From the NCBI RefSeq assembly GCF_016597785.1, contig NZ_JAENJG010000001.1, forward strand, positions 868,001 through 932,000: 64,000 nt of DNA, in the 5' to 3' direction. The DNA is from Leucobacter sp. L43. GTDB taxonomy: Bacteria; Actinomycetota; Actinomycetes; Actinomycetales; Microbacteriaceae. The notes below the pieces were generated by a model, which saw only the letters and a program-made list of their open reading frames with translations, did no database searches and was not told the DNA's origin. Of this stretch, positions 35,232-42,733 are shown in pieces. The translations under genes and the position numbers were made by a program. Position 1 is the stretch's first letter. Every line of letters begins with the position of its first letter.

Positions 35232-36566
35232 ATGACGCCGCAGCCGAACCCCCAGGTCGCGATCATCGGCAGTGGGCCAGCCGGGTGCTACCTGGCGCAG
35301 GCGCTGCACCGCGCCCTTCCCACCGCCGAGTTGACCATCTTCGACCGCACCGCAGCGCCGTACGGGCTCATCCGCTACGGCGTAGCCCCCGATCATCAGC
35401 ACACGAAGGCGATCACGCGACAGTTCGATCGCCTGTTCCAGTCACCCGAAGTGCACTTCGTCGGCGGCGTCGACGTCGACGTCGACGTCACGCTCGCCGA
35501 ACTGCGCGAGCTGTACGACGTCGTGGTGCTCGCGACCGGCCTTCAGCGAGACCGTGCGCTCGATGCACCCGGGGCACAGCTCCAAGGCGTCGTCGCGGCC
35601 GGAGAGATCATCCGGTCGCTGAATGCGCACCCGAAGGTCGATCCCGAGGGCTTTCCCCGCCTCGGCAGCGATGTCGTCGTGATCGGGGCGGGCAACGTCG
35701 CACTCGACGTGGTGCGCTTCCTGGTCAAAGATCGCTCCGGATTCGTCGGCAGCGATGTGGACGACGCAGCGCTCGAGCAGTACCTCGCCGCGCCCGCGCA
35801 ACGGATCACGGTGCTGAGCCGCGCCGCGGCAGCCGATTCCAAGGGCGACCCGCAGATGCTGCGCGAACTCGCGGCACTCCCGCGCGCCACGTACACCGTG
35901 ACCGATTCGGCGACGACGACGAGTGCCGCGCCGCAGTCGCCGGATGATCGGACGCGCGCGGCGCGCCTCGCCTCCGTCGCTTCCCTCGACGAGCGCCAAC
36001 GGGGCGCATTCCCCGGCCCCGCGGTCTCGTTCTGCTTCGGAGCTCGGCCGTCCCGCATCCTGGGCGACGAGCACGTGAGCGCGGTCGAGTACACGCTCGC
36101 GGGGCAGAACGTGACGGTGCCAGCCAGTGCGGTCATCACGGCCATCGGATTCGATCCTCACGCGGCACCCGGCGCAGCGAGCGAAACGACCGCGGCCGGA
36201 ATCATCGCTTCGCTGCCACCGGACCTCGACTCCGGTCGGATCGCTCCAGCGCTCTACCGCACCGGCTGGGCGCAGCGCGGATCACGCGGTGCCATTCCGG
36301 AGAATCGTTCTTCGGCGAAGCTCGTCGCCGAGGAGATCGTGGCCGATCTCGCGGACGGCGCACGGATCACTCGCAATCGCGCAAGCGGCGGATACCAGGC
36401 ACTCGATGCCGGGCTTCGCGAGCGGGCCGTCGATTTCTCCCAGTGGCTCGCACTCGATGCCCACGAACGCCGAACCGCGCCCGAGGGCCGCGTGCGACGC
36501 AAAGTCGTATCGCACGAACAGATGATCGACATCGCGCGGCGCACCGCCCCCGCGAACCAACCCTGA
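35232..36566 (+). CDS. FprA-like NADPH:ferredoxin/flavodoxin reductase (adrenodoxin-reductase type)
   Basis: This 444-residue flavoprotein has an N-terminal FAD loop (VAIIGSGPAGCYLAQALHRA), the conserved APYGLIRYGVAPDHQHTK block, and an NADP site VVVIGAGNVALDVVRFL near 155. The FAD-contacting GWAQRGSRGAIPENR lies near 348. It transfers electrons from NADPH to a small redox carrier. The carrier is most likely the flavodoxin encoded 14 bp downstream, which in turn would reduce the divergent P450. The ATG at 35232 has AAAGGAG 6 bases upstream. Typical FprA homologues are about 455 residues, so it is full length. Confidence 0.88.
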   Translation: MTPQPNPQVAIIGSGPAGCYLAQALHRALPTAELTIFDRTAAPYGLIRYGVAPDHQHTKAITRQFDRLFQSPEVHFVGGVDVDVDVTLAELRELYDVVVLATGLQRDRALDAPGAQLQGVVAAGEIIRSLNAHPKVDPEGFPRLGSDVVVIGAGNVALDVVRFLVKDRSGFVGSDVDDAALEQYLAAPAQRITVLSRAAAADSKGDPQMLRELAALPRATYTVTDSATTTSAAPQSPDDRTRAARLASVASLDERQRGAFPGPAVSFCFGARPSRILGDEHVSAVEYTLAGQNVTVPASAVITAIGFDPHAAPGAASETTAAGIIASLPPDLDSGRIAPALYRTGWAQRGSRGAIPENRSSAKLVAEEIVADLADGARITRNRASGGYQALDAGLRERAVDFSQWLALDAHERRTAPEGRVRRKVVSHEQMIDIARRTAPANQP

Positions 36567-36580
36567 TTGAAAGGCACCCC

Positions 36581-37039
36581 GTGAAGTTCTCCATCCTCTA
36601 CGGCACCGAATCCGGAAACTCCGAACTCATCGCGGAAGACCTCGGCGACCATCTGCGCACCGACCACGACGATGTCGTCGTGCAGGACCTGCAGCACACC
36701 GACCCGGCGGAGATCACGCCTGATCGCTTCTACCTGGTCGTGTGCTCGACGCACGGCTCCGGCGATCTGCCGAACTCGGCGGTTCCGTTCGCCCAGGCGT
36801 TCGACGAGAATCCGCCGGCACTCGCGGGCGTGCGATACGCGATGTTCGGCCTCGGCGATCTCTTCTACGAGGAGACGTACTCGCAGGGCAGCGAGCACCT
36901 GGATCGGCGCTTCACGGCTCAGGGCGCTGAACGCGTCGGACCGTACGGTCGCCATGACGCTTCTTCATGGGAGGTTCCGAGCGAAGCGGCACTCGAGTGG
37001 CTGCCGCAGGTGCTCGAGGCCGCTTCGGTGTCAGCCTAG
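36581..37039 (+). CDS. Flavodoxin (MioC-like), probable P450 redox partner
   Basis: This 152-residue single-domain flavodoxin has the FMN phosphate loop YGTESGNSE (7-15) and FMN-ring contacts around STHGSGDLPNSA (57-68) and FGLGDLFYEETYS. The GTG at 36581 has AAAGG 7 bases upstream. It lies 14 bp after the reductase stop, so the two form an electron-transfer operon. A flavodoxin instead of a ferredoxin as P450 partner is uncommon; P450cin/cindoxin is the known precedent. Its TAG shares CTAG (37036-37039) with the stop of the convergent PuuD-like gene. Confidence 0.87.
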   Translation: MKFSILYGTESGNSELIAEDLGDHLRTDHDDVVVQDLQHTDPAEITPDRFYLVVCSTHGSGDLPNSAVPFAQAFDENPPALAGVRYAMFGLGDLFYEETYSQGSEHLDRRFTAQGAERVGPYGRHDASSWEVPSEAALEWLPQVLEAASVSA

Positions 37040-37899
37040 ATCCTCGCCCCGTCCGGGGCCGCGGCTCCGCTCGAGTCGCGGCCCCGGGGATCACCGTTCG
37101 CGCGGCCGCGCGCGCGAGCAACCAGCTCGCCGAAGATCGCGGCGCGGTCTTCCACATCCGCCTGCGGTTCCTCCGGGTGCCACTGCACCCCGATCGCCCA
37201 AGACGCCGTGCGGTGCTCCGTGCCCTCGACCAGGCCGTCCACGGCGCGCGCGCTCACCCGCAGCTGCGATGCGACACGGTCGACGGCCTGATGATGCCCA
37301 TTGCGCACCGATATCTCCGTGCGCCCGAGAATCCCGGCGATCCTCGAATCAGGATCGAGGCGCACGGGCTCATCGACGAACAGCGGCGAGCCCTCAGCCC
37401 CGTGATGCGGCGAGTAGTCCAGGATGTCGGGGATGAGCGTTCCACCGAACGCGACGTTGAATAGCTGAGAGCCGCGACAGATCGCGAGCACCGGGAGATC
37501 CTGACGCACCGACTCCTGAATCAGATTCACGCAGTACTGATCGGCGCGCCTGTCGACTCCGTACTCGTTCGCGGGCGGCGGGCCAGGATAGTCGTAGCAG
37601 CGAACGTCCACGTCGCCGCCGCCGAGGAACACGACCCCGTCCGCACCGTCGAGCGCAGCGCCGACATCGATCAGCTCTTCCGCGGCCGAGTCCACCAGCG
37701 CTGGAACGCCGCCTGCCGCGCGCACGGCATCGAACGCGATTCTGGTGAACGACTCCTGCAGGTCATGAGCTGCGCAGTCCATGCCGGGGAACGTGAGCGA
37801 CACCACCATTCTGATGTCGGGACGCGGAGCAGCGCTGTCGGGGCCGGGATCCGGGTGGAGCTCGGAGAACGATCCCGGATCGACTCGCAAGTCGCGCAT
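37036..37899 (-). CDS. PuuD-like gamma-glutamyl amide hydrolase (peptidase C26), copy 2
   Basis: This 287-residue protein has Cys141 in LAICRGSQLFNVAFGG, His241/Glu243 in GVQWHPEEP, and VRNGHHQAVDRV near 198-209. It is clearly related to copy 1 at 30783-31520, but has longer N- and C-terminal ends and an insertion around 104-120 (YPGPPPANEYGVDRR). It should hydrolyse a gamma-glutamyl amide to glutamate plus an amine or amino acid. The ATG at 37899 has GAAGGA 6 bases upstream. It follows the APC permease on the same strand, separated by a hairpin. Confidence 0.85.
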   Translation of the reverse strand: MRDLRVDPGSFSELHPDPGPDSAAPRPDIRMVVSLTFPGMDCAAHDLQESFTRIAFDAVRAAGGVPALVDSAAEELIDVGAALDGADGVVFLGGGDVDVRCYDYPGPPPANEYGVDRRADQYCVNLIQESVRQDLPVLAICRGSQLFNVAFGGTLIPDILDYSPHHGAEGSPLFVDEPVRLDPDSRIAGILGRTEISVRNGHHQAVDRVASQLRVSARAVDGLVEGTEHRTASWAIGVQWHPEEPQADVEDRAAIFGELVARARGRANGDPRGRDSSGAAAPDGARI

Positions 37900-37920
37900 T
37901 CGGATTCCTTCGTTTCGCCG

Positions 37921-37958
37921 CGGATCCGGGCGACCGCTCTCGCGGGCGCCCGGATCCG
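37921..37958 (-). terminator. Hairpin with 12-bp perfect arms between permease and PuuD-like gene
   Basis: CGGATCCGGGCG (37921-37932) and its reverse complement (37947-37958) flank a 14-base loop. On the minus strand it lies 30 bases after the permease stop and 21 before the hydrolase start. It may terminate or attenuate permease transcription. Confidence 0.5.
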
Positions 37959-37987
37959 TGTGTGCCGATGATGGTATTCGCGCGGAC

Positions 37988-39490
37988 TCAGACGGCGGTG
38001 CTGATGCGAATGGGTCCGCTCGCGTCGCCCGCGGGCGCGTCGCCGCGCAGGTACGCGCGCGAGGCCAGCATGTAGATCCAGCCGACCCCGATGACGCCGA
38101 CCGTGGTCAGGATGAGGAGGTAGTCCTCGGCCCAGCCGCCGCCCGTCGGTCGCGGCCACAGGATGTTCACGACGGCGGCGACGCCCCAGACGAGCGCGAT
38201 GAGGTTGACCGGGTACGCCCAAGCGCCGAGTCGGAATCTTCCGGCCGGCTTCCACCCGAGCACTCGAGCTCGCAGCGCCGCGAACACCACCATCTGGAAG
38301 CCGATGTAGATGCCGACGGTGCCGAATCCGACCATTGCGGTCAGCGCATCTTCGAGGAGGAGGGAGAGCACGATCACGATGGCCGGGAAGAGCGCCGCGG
38401 CGATCAGGGCATTGCTCGGCACGTGGCGGCGTTCGTTGAACGTCGCCAGGAAGCGAGAGGCGGGAAGGAATCGGTCGCGTGCCATCGAGTAGATCAGGCG
38501 GCTGGCGGCCGCCTGCAGGCTCGTGATGCACGAGATGAAAGCGATCGCGATGACGAGCATGACGAGCGGGAAGATCGGGCCGAAGGCCTCGGTCAGCAGC
38601 GCGCCGATGGGATCAGCGACGGCACCCGATGCCACGGCGGCGAAGTCCGGCACCGCGAGCACGAGCGAGAAGGCGAGCAGGTTCGCCGCGAATCCCCCGA
38701 TGTAGAGGGTGAGGCGCATCGCCTTCGGCACGCGGACGCCCGGGTTCTTCACCTCTTCGGCGACGTCGCCATTGGCTTCGAAGCCGTAGTAGGCGAACAT
38801 GCCGATGAGTGCGGCCGCCGCGAATGCACCGAAGTACCCGCCCGGGGCTGTGTCGCCGATGCCCTGGTTGTCGAAGAGCACGCTCCAGTCGTGCTGACGC
38901 CCGAACAGCAGCAGGTACCCGCCGATGACCACGGCGCCGAGCATCTCGGCGACGAGGCCGACGGTCGCCGCCAGACTGAGCACTTTCGTGCCTGAGAAGT
39001 TCAGGAACGTCGCCACGACGAGGGTACCGAGGGCGACCAGCACGGTGCCGCCGGCATCGAGCGTGGCGCCGAATACCGAGGCGACGAACGGAGCCGCGCC
39101 GTAAGCGACCGCGGCGATGGTGCCGATCAAGGCGACGACGTAGATCCAGCCGTTCATCCACGCCCACTTCCGCCCCCAGAGTCGCCGGGACCAGGGGTAG
39201 ACGCCTCCGGCCACCGGATAGTTGGAGACGACTTCGCCGAAGATGAGGGCGACGAAGAACTGTCCGACGAGAGCGATGACGAGCGCCCAGACCATCGGCG
39301 GCCCGGCTTGGCTCAACGAGATCGCGAACATCGAGTAGACGCCGGCGATCGGCGACAGGTAGGTGAACCCGAGGGAGACGTTTCCCCAGAAACTCATCTC
39401 CCGTTTGAAGGTGGTGTCGTAGGTGTAGCCGAGCGACGCGAGGTGCGCGGCGTCCGCATCTTCTTCGACAACGGAATGGTGCTTTGACAT
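37988..39490 (-). CDS. APC-superfamily amine/amino-acid permease (GABA-permease-like)
   Basis: This 500-residue transporter has about 12 helices. The N-terminus TFKREMSFWGNVSLGFTYLS and YPVAGGVYPWSRRLWGRKWA place it in the ACT/GABA-choline branch of APC carriers. FEANGDVAEEVKNPGVRVPK after helix 6 is also typical. These carry amines, polyamines, GABA or choline. The ATG at 39490 (MSKHHSVVEED) has AAGGAG upstream, although 11 bases away; the frame continues to a TTG at 39523. It probably imports the substrate of the P450/GlnT/PuuD genes. It is transcribed away from the GntR gene across a 308-bp gap. Confidence 0.88.
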   Translation of the reverse strand: MSKHHSVVEEDADAAHLASLGYTYDTTFKREMSFWGNVSLGFTYLSPIAGVYSMFAISLSQAGPPMVWALVIALVGQFFVALIFGEVVSNYPVAGGVYPWSRRLWGRKWAWMNGWIYVVALIGTIAAVAYGAAPFVASVFGATLDAGGTVLVALGTLVVATFLNFSGTKVLSLAATVGLVAEMLGAVVIGGYLLLFGRQHDWSVLFDNQGIGDTAPGGYFGAFAAAALIGMFAYYGFEANGDVAEEVKNPGVRVPKAMRLTLYIGGFAANLLAFSLVLAVPDFAAVASGAVADPIGALLTEAFGPIFPLVMLVIAIAFISCITSLQAAASRLIYSMARDRFLPASRFLATFNERRHVPSNALIAAALFPAIVIVLSLLLEDALTAMVGFGTVGIYIGFQMVVFAALRARVLGWKPAGRFRLGAWAYPVNLIALVWGVAAVVNILWPRPTGGGWAEDYLLILTTVGVIGVGWIYMLASRAYLRGDAPAGDASGPIRISTAV

Positions 39491-39588
39491 GGTCGCTGGT
39501 ACTCCTTCGTACGTCGACAGCAATCGCGCATCTCATCCCGAGACGCGTGACAAGAACCTACTCCTACATGTTTTATTCATCAAGTATG

Positions 39589-39600
39589 AACTTGCAAGTT
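39589..39600. promoter_or_regulatory. 12-bp palindrome AACTTGCAAGTT upstream of APC permease
   Basis: This is a perfect inverted repeat 98 bases before the permease start, in the AT-rich divergent region. It is a candidate regulator site. Confidence 0.4.
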
Positions 39601-39631
39601 TCTCGAGCAATCGCGAATATTCCACGTATTC

Positions 39632-39649
39632 ATTCATTCATGAATGAAT
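39632..39649. promoter_or_regulatory. 18-bp palindrome ATTCATTCATGAATGAAT, candidate GntR operator
   Basis: ATTCATTCA is followed by its exact complement. It lies between the permease and the GntR gene, 149 bases before the GntR start and 141 before the permease start. The adjacent GntR protein is the obvious candidate binder. Confidence 0.5.
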
Positions 39650-39798
39650 TATTCGGGCGCGCTCGACGCGTGCGCGCGCCCCAGCAGCGGCGGCGGCGTA
39701 GCGGCTCACCGGTACTTCCGGAGCCCTCGTGGGAAGATGAGGGTCCGACCGTATGAACGGCGTGCGCACTGCGCCGCTCTGGACTCCGAGGAGCCCGC

Positions 39799-40494
39799 AT
39801 GCCCACCCCTGACGCCGAGCACGAGCGCGATTCGTCGCTCGTCCCCCTCAAACGACCCCTGAGCCTTCGGGAGACGGTGCTGGAGCAGTTGCGCACCGCG
39901 ATCATCACCGGCCGCCTCGCAGAGGGCGAAGTGGTTTCGGCCCCGGCGCTCGGCGTCACCCTCGGCGTCTCGGCGACGCCGGTCCGCGAGGCGATGATGG
40001 ACCTGGCCCGCGAGGGGCTGGTCGAAACCCTGAAGAACAAGGGATTCCGCGTCACCACGATGAGTGAGAGCGACCTCGACGACCTCGCGCAGATCCGACT
40101 CCTGCTCGAGCCGCCCGCCATGCGACTCATCGCCGGCCGCGTTCCCGAGGCGGATCTCCCCAAGCTCCGGAGTCTCGCCGACGCCTGCTTGGAGGCGACG
40201 GATCGCGGCGACCTCGAAGAATACCTTCGCTTCGACCGGGAGTTCCACGCGCTCGTGCTGAGCTATACCGGCAATGCCCAACTCGTGGAACTCGCCACTT
40301 CCCTGCGGCGCAGAACCCGCCTGTACGGCATCGGCACGCTCTCGCGCGAGGGGCGGCTGGCCGACTCCGCCAGAGAGCATCACGAACTCATCGACCTCCT
40401 CGCCACCGGCGATGGCGCCGGCGCCGAGCGCGTGCTCGCCCGGCACGTCTCTCACGCACGCACGCTGTGGGCGACGGGACGCGATCAGCCCTGA
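39799..40494 (+). CDS. GntR-family (FCD) transcriptional regulator, copy 1
   Basis: This 231-residue protein has a winged HTH (about 22-85: RETVLEQLRTAIITGRLAEG, SATPVREAMMDLAREGLVET) and an FCD effector domain (about 95-220: DLDDLAQIRLLLEPPAMRLI, FDREFHALVLSYTGN, AREHHELIDLL). It is very similar to the regulator starting at 63551, with only a few differences through the DNA-binding core. It is divergent from the APC permease and 65 bp upstream of agmatine deiminase, so it likely controls one or both. The ATG at 39799 is a plain choice, though no strong ribosome site is visible. Confidence 0.88.
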   Translation: MPTPDAEHERDSSLVPLKRPLSLRETVLEQLRTAIITGRLAEGEVVSAPALGVTLGVSATPVREAMMDLAREGLVETLKNKGFRVTTMSESDLDDLAQIRLLLEPPAMRLIAGRVPEADLPKLRSLADACLEATDRGDLEEYLRFDREFHALVLSYTGNAQLVELATSLRRRTRLYGIGTLSREGRLADSAREHHELIDLLATGDGAGAERVLARHVSHARTLWATGRDQP

Positions 40495-40559
40495 TCCCGT
40501 TATTGGTCAGGTGCCCATTAGACTGGGGCGACGTCATTTTTTCACACGAGGGAGTATCG

Positions 40560-41585
40560 ATGACCACCTGGCGCATGCCGATCGAGGGACACGAGCAGGA
40601 GCGACTCTGGTTGGCCTGGCCGACCAGCGGGTACACCCTCGGAGACACCGAGGCCGAAGCCGAAGAGGCTCGCACGACCTGGGCGGCCGTCGCGAACGCC
40701 GCGAGCGAGCATGAGGCGGTGACGGTCGTCGTGAACCCGGGCGATGAGGCCGTTGCGGCCCGCTACCTCTCCTCCCAGGTCGAGCGCATCGTCGCACCCC
40801 TGAACGACGCTTGGATGCGCGACATCGGGCCGAGCTTCGTCATCGGAGACGATGGTCGGCTCGGCGCCGTGAACTTCGTCTTCAACGGCTGGGGCGGCCA
40901 GGAGTGGGCGCAGTGGGATCACGACCAGCACATCGGCCGCATCGTCGCGGAAGCAGCCGGCGCGGAACTCATCGACTCCGAGATGACGAACGAGGGCGGC
41001 GGCATTCAGGTCGACGGAACCGGCCGCGTGGTCATCACGAAAACCGTGCAGCTCGATCCCGGTCGCAACCCGGGTTGGACGCAGGAGCAGGTCGAAGCCG
41101 AACTGGAGCGCACGATCGGCGCGACCAGCGCGCTGTGGCTCCCCCGAGGTCTGACCCGGGATCACGACACCTTCGGCACGCGCGGCCACTCGGACATTCT
41201 CGCCGCATTCACGAGCCCCGATCTCCTGCTCATGCACCGACAGGATGCCGAGTCGCACCCCGACCACATCATCGCGCGCACGAACCGCGACGTGGCCGAT
41301 CGCTATCGCGACGACACGTCGGCGGGCTTCGACATCATCGATCTCCCCGCACCGGAGATGCTGCAAGACGACGAAGGCTACGTCGACTACAGCTACATCA
41401 ACCACGTCGTCATCAACGGCGCGGTGCTCGCCTGCGCATTCGATGATCCGGCCGATGATCGCGCCCTGGCGATTCTGCGCGAAGCCTACCCGGGACGCGA
41501 GGTGATCGGTCTCGACGCGCGCCCGCTCTTCGCTCGCGGCGGCGGCATCCACTGCATCACGCAGCAGCAGCCGAAGACGAACTAG
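40560..41585 (+). CDS. aguA: Agmatine deiminase
   Basis: This 341-residue enzyme of the guanidine-modifying superfamily hydrolyses agmatine to N-carbamoylputrescine and ammonia. Active-site segments are NDAWMRDIGPSFV, MTNEGGGIQVDG, RGHSDILAAF (catalytic His) and the C-terminal nucleophile Cys332 in RGGGIHCITQQ. The ATG at 40560 has GAGGGAG 6 bases upstream. No N-carbamoylputrescine amidohydrolase is adjacent, so the next step to putrescine is missing here. The nearby GlnT/PuuD-like genes could act further on putrescine. It may be co-transcribed with the upstream GntR gene. Confidence 0.92.
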   Translation: MTTWRMPIEGHEQERLWLAWPTSGYTLGDTEAEAEEARTTWAAVANAASEHEAVTVVVNPGDEAVAARYLSSQVERIVAPLNDAWMRDIGPSFVIGDDGRLGAVNFVFNGWGGQEWAQWDHDQHIGRIVAEAAGAELIDSEMTNEGGGIQVDGTGRVVITKTVQLDPGRNPGWTQEQVEAELERTIGATSALWLPRGLTRDHDTFGTRGHSDILAAFTSPDLLLMHRQDAESHPDHIIARTNRDVADRYRDDTSAGFDIIDLPAPEMLQDDEGYVDYSYINHVVINGAVLACAFDDPADDRALAILREAYPGREVIGLDARPLFARGGGIHCITQQQPKTN

Positions 41586-41592
41586 TTCCGAA

Positions 41593-41637
41593 GGCGGTGC
41601 GGGATGGGGCGTCCGACGCATGCCCCTCCCGCACGCC
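41593..41637. terminator. Bidirectional hairpin between agmatine deiminase and LysR gene
   Basis: GTGCGGGA (41597-41604) pairs with 41627-41634, GGGGC (41606-41610) with 41622-41626, and an outer GGC/GCC closes it with one bulge. It fills the gap between the two convergent stops. Confidence 0.6.
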
Positions 41638-42579
41638 TCACGGCGCAGCCGTGCGCGAGTGCCCTCCCCCCGATTCGAGCAGCACCGCCTCCTCGCGAAG
41701 CGCATCGCGCACGGCGGTGAGCGCAGGGTGCCCGTGCGCCGAGGCGCGGGCCGCCGTGAACACCGTTCGTTCGGGGTCGTCGGCCAGGTCGACCAGACGC
41801 ATGGCTCGTGAGGCCCCGGCATGCAGCAGGCCGGGAAGCAGCGCCACCGCGTTTCCGGTCTCGATGAGACGCACGTGGGCCTGCATATCCGCCGTCTCGT
41901 ATCGCACGTCGGGCTCGAAGCCGGCGCTGCGACAGGCCTGCAGCGCCCAGTGCCGCGATGCGGCTCCCTCGGGCTCGAGCACCCACGGCAGTGCGGCGGC
42001 ATCGGCCAACCGCTCGACGTCGTCGAACGCGGCGACGCCGGCGCCCGGCAGCGGCAGCCCCAGGCGAATGCGGTCCGTCACCAGCGGTTGCCGGTCGAGC
42101 CCGGGGAAACGCGGAGCGGCGTGCCCCGGGTACTGCTCGGCGATCACGAGGTCGAAGCCGCGGGTCCAGGTCTCCTCGAGACCGGCCTCGGGTTCGTGCT
42201 GCACCATCTCGATCCGCAAACTGGGGTGCGTGTCGCGCAGCCGCCTGAGCACCTGGGGCATGAGCGCGAGCAGTGCGGTCTGGAACACCGCGACGCGCAC
42301 GGTGCCGCCGACCTCCGCGTGCGCGCGGTGCAGCGCGGCCTCCGCGCGCTCGAGCCCGGCGAGCAGTTCGTGCGTCTCGCCGACCAGCGCTTGAGCGGCC
42401 GGCGTGAGCTCGAGCGTCCGACCCGTCCTGCGCAGCAGCGGCACGCCGGCTTCACGCTCGAGCAGCGCCAGCTGCTGCGATATCGCAGAGGGGCTGTAGT
42501 TCAACGCCTCGGCCACCGCGGCGACGGTGCCCCGGGAGTCGAGCTCCCACAGCAGGCGCAGCCGTTTCATCTCGAGCAC
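41638..42579 (-). CDS. LysR-family transcriptional regulator, probable putA regulator
   Basis: This 313-residue protein has an N-terminal HTH (about 4-65: LRLLWELDSRGTVAAVAEAL, YSPSAISQQLALLEREAG) and a C-terminal LysR substrate domain with two lobes. The GTG at 42579, reading VLEMKRLRLLWEL, has AGGAG 6 bases upstream and matches the usual start of this subgroup. The ATG at 42570 is the alternative. It is divergent from putA across a 154-bp gap that contains a TGTG-CTT-CACA inverted repeat, the classic LysR layout, so proline-responsive control of putA is inferred. Confidence 0.87.
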   Translation of the reverse strand: MLEMKRLRLLWELDSRGTVAAVAEALNYSPSAISQQLALLEREAGVPLLRRTGRTLELTPAAQALVGETHELLAGLERAEAALHRAHAEVGGTVRVAVFQTALLALMPQVLRRLRDTHPSLRIEMVQHEPEAGLEETWTRGFDLVIAEQYPGHAAPRFPGLDRQPLVTDRIRLGLPLPGAGVAAFDDVERLADAAALPWVLEPEGAASRHWALQACRSAGFEPDVRYETADMQAHVRLIETGNAVALLPGLLHAGASRAMRLVDLADDPERTVFTAARASAHGHPALTAVRDALREEAVLLESGGGHSRTAAP

Positions 42580-42602
42580 GGGCACTCCTCGGAATCGGAA
42601 GT

Positions 42603-42613
42603 TGTGCTTCACA
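42603..42613. promoter_or_regulatory. Inverted repeat TGTG-CTT-CACA between LysR gene and putA
   Basis: This short dyad lies 24 bases upstream of the LysR start and 121 before putA. LysR regulators bind T-N11-A dyads in such gaps; this is the best one I see, but it is short. Confidence 0.35.
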
Positions 42614-42733
42614 CTATTCCACAGAAACCGTTGCTGTACTGCACGCTTTTTGCGCGGGAGACTGGACGGGACGAGTCCAGAGCGCCGCATCGACGCGACG
42701 CCGCGTCCCATTCCCCGTCCAGAGAGGCCGACC

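Larger units (their letters stand above)
39491..39798. other. 308-bp AT-rich divergent control region between permease and GntR gene
   Basis: No gene is visible here. The part from about 39555 to 39655 is strikingly AT-rich and carries two palindromes (39589-39600 and 39632-39649) plus a short run of CATT units. The part next to the GntR gene returns to normal composition. Confidence 0.6.

Noticed and set aside
37921-37958. Extra operator related to the hut palindromes because of the GGATCC/CCGGA content
   Set aside because: The arms are 12 bp with a 14-base loop and lie after the permease stop, so a terminator-like role fits better.
39632-39649. Transposon end or attachment site in the CATT repeats
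   Set aside because: There is no second copy, no target duplication and no recombinase gene nearby. A regulator site is simpler.
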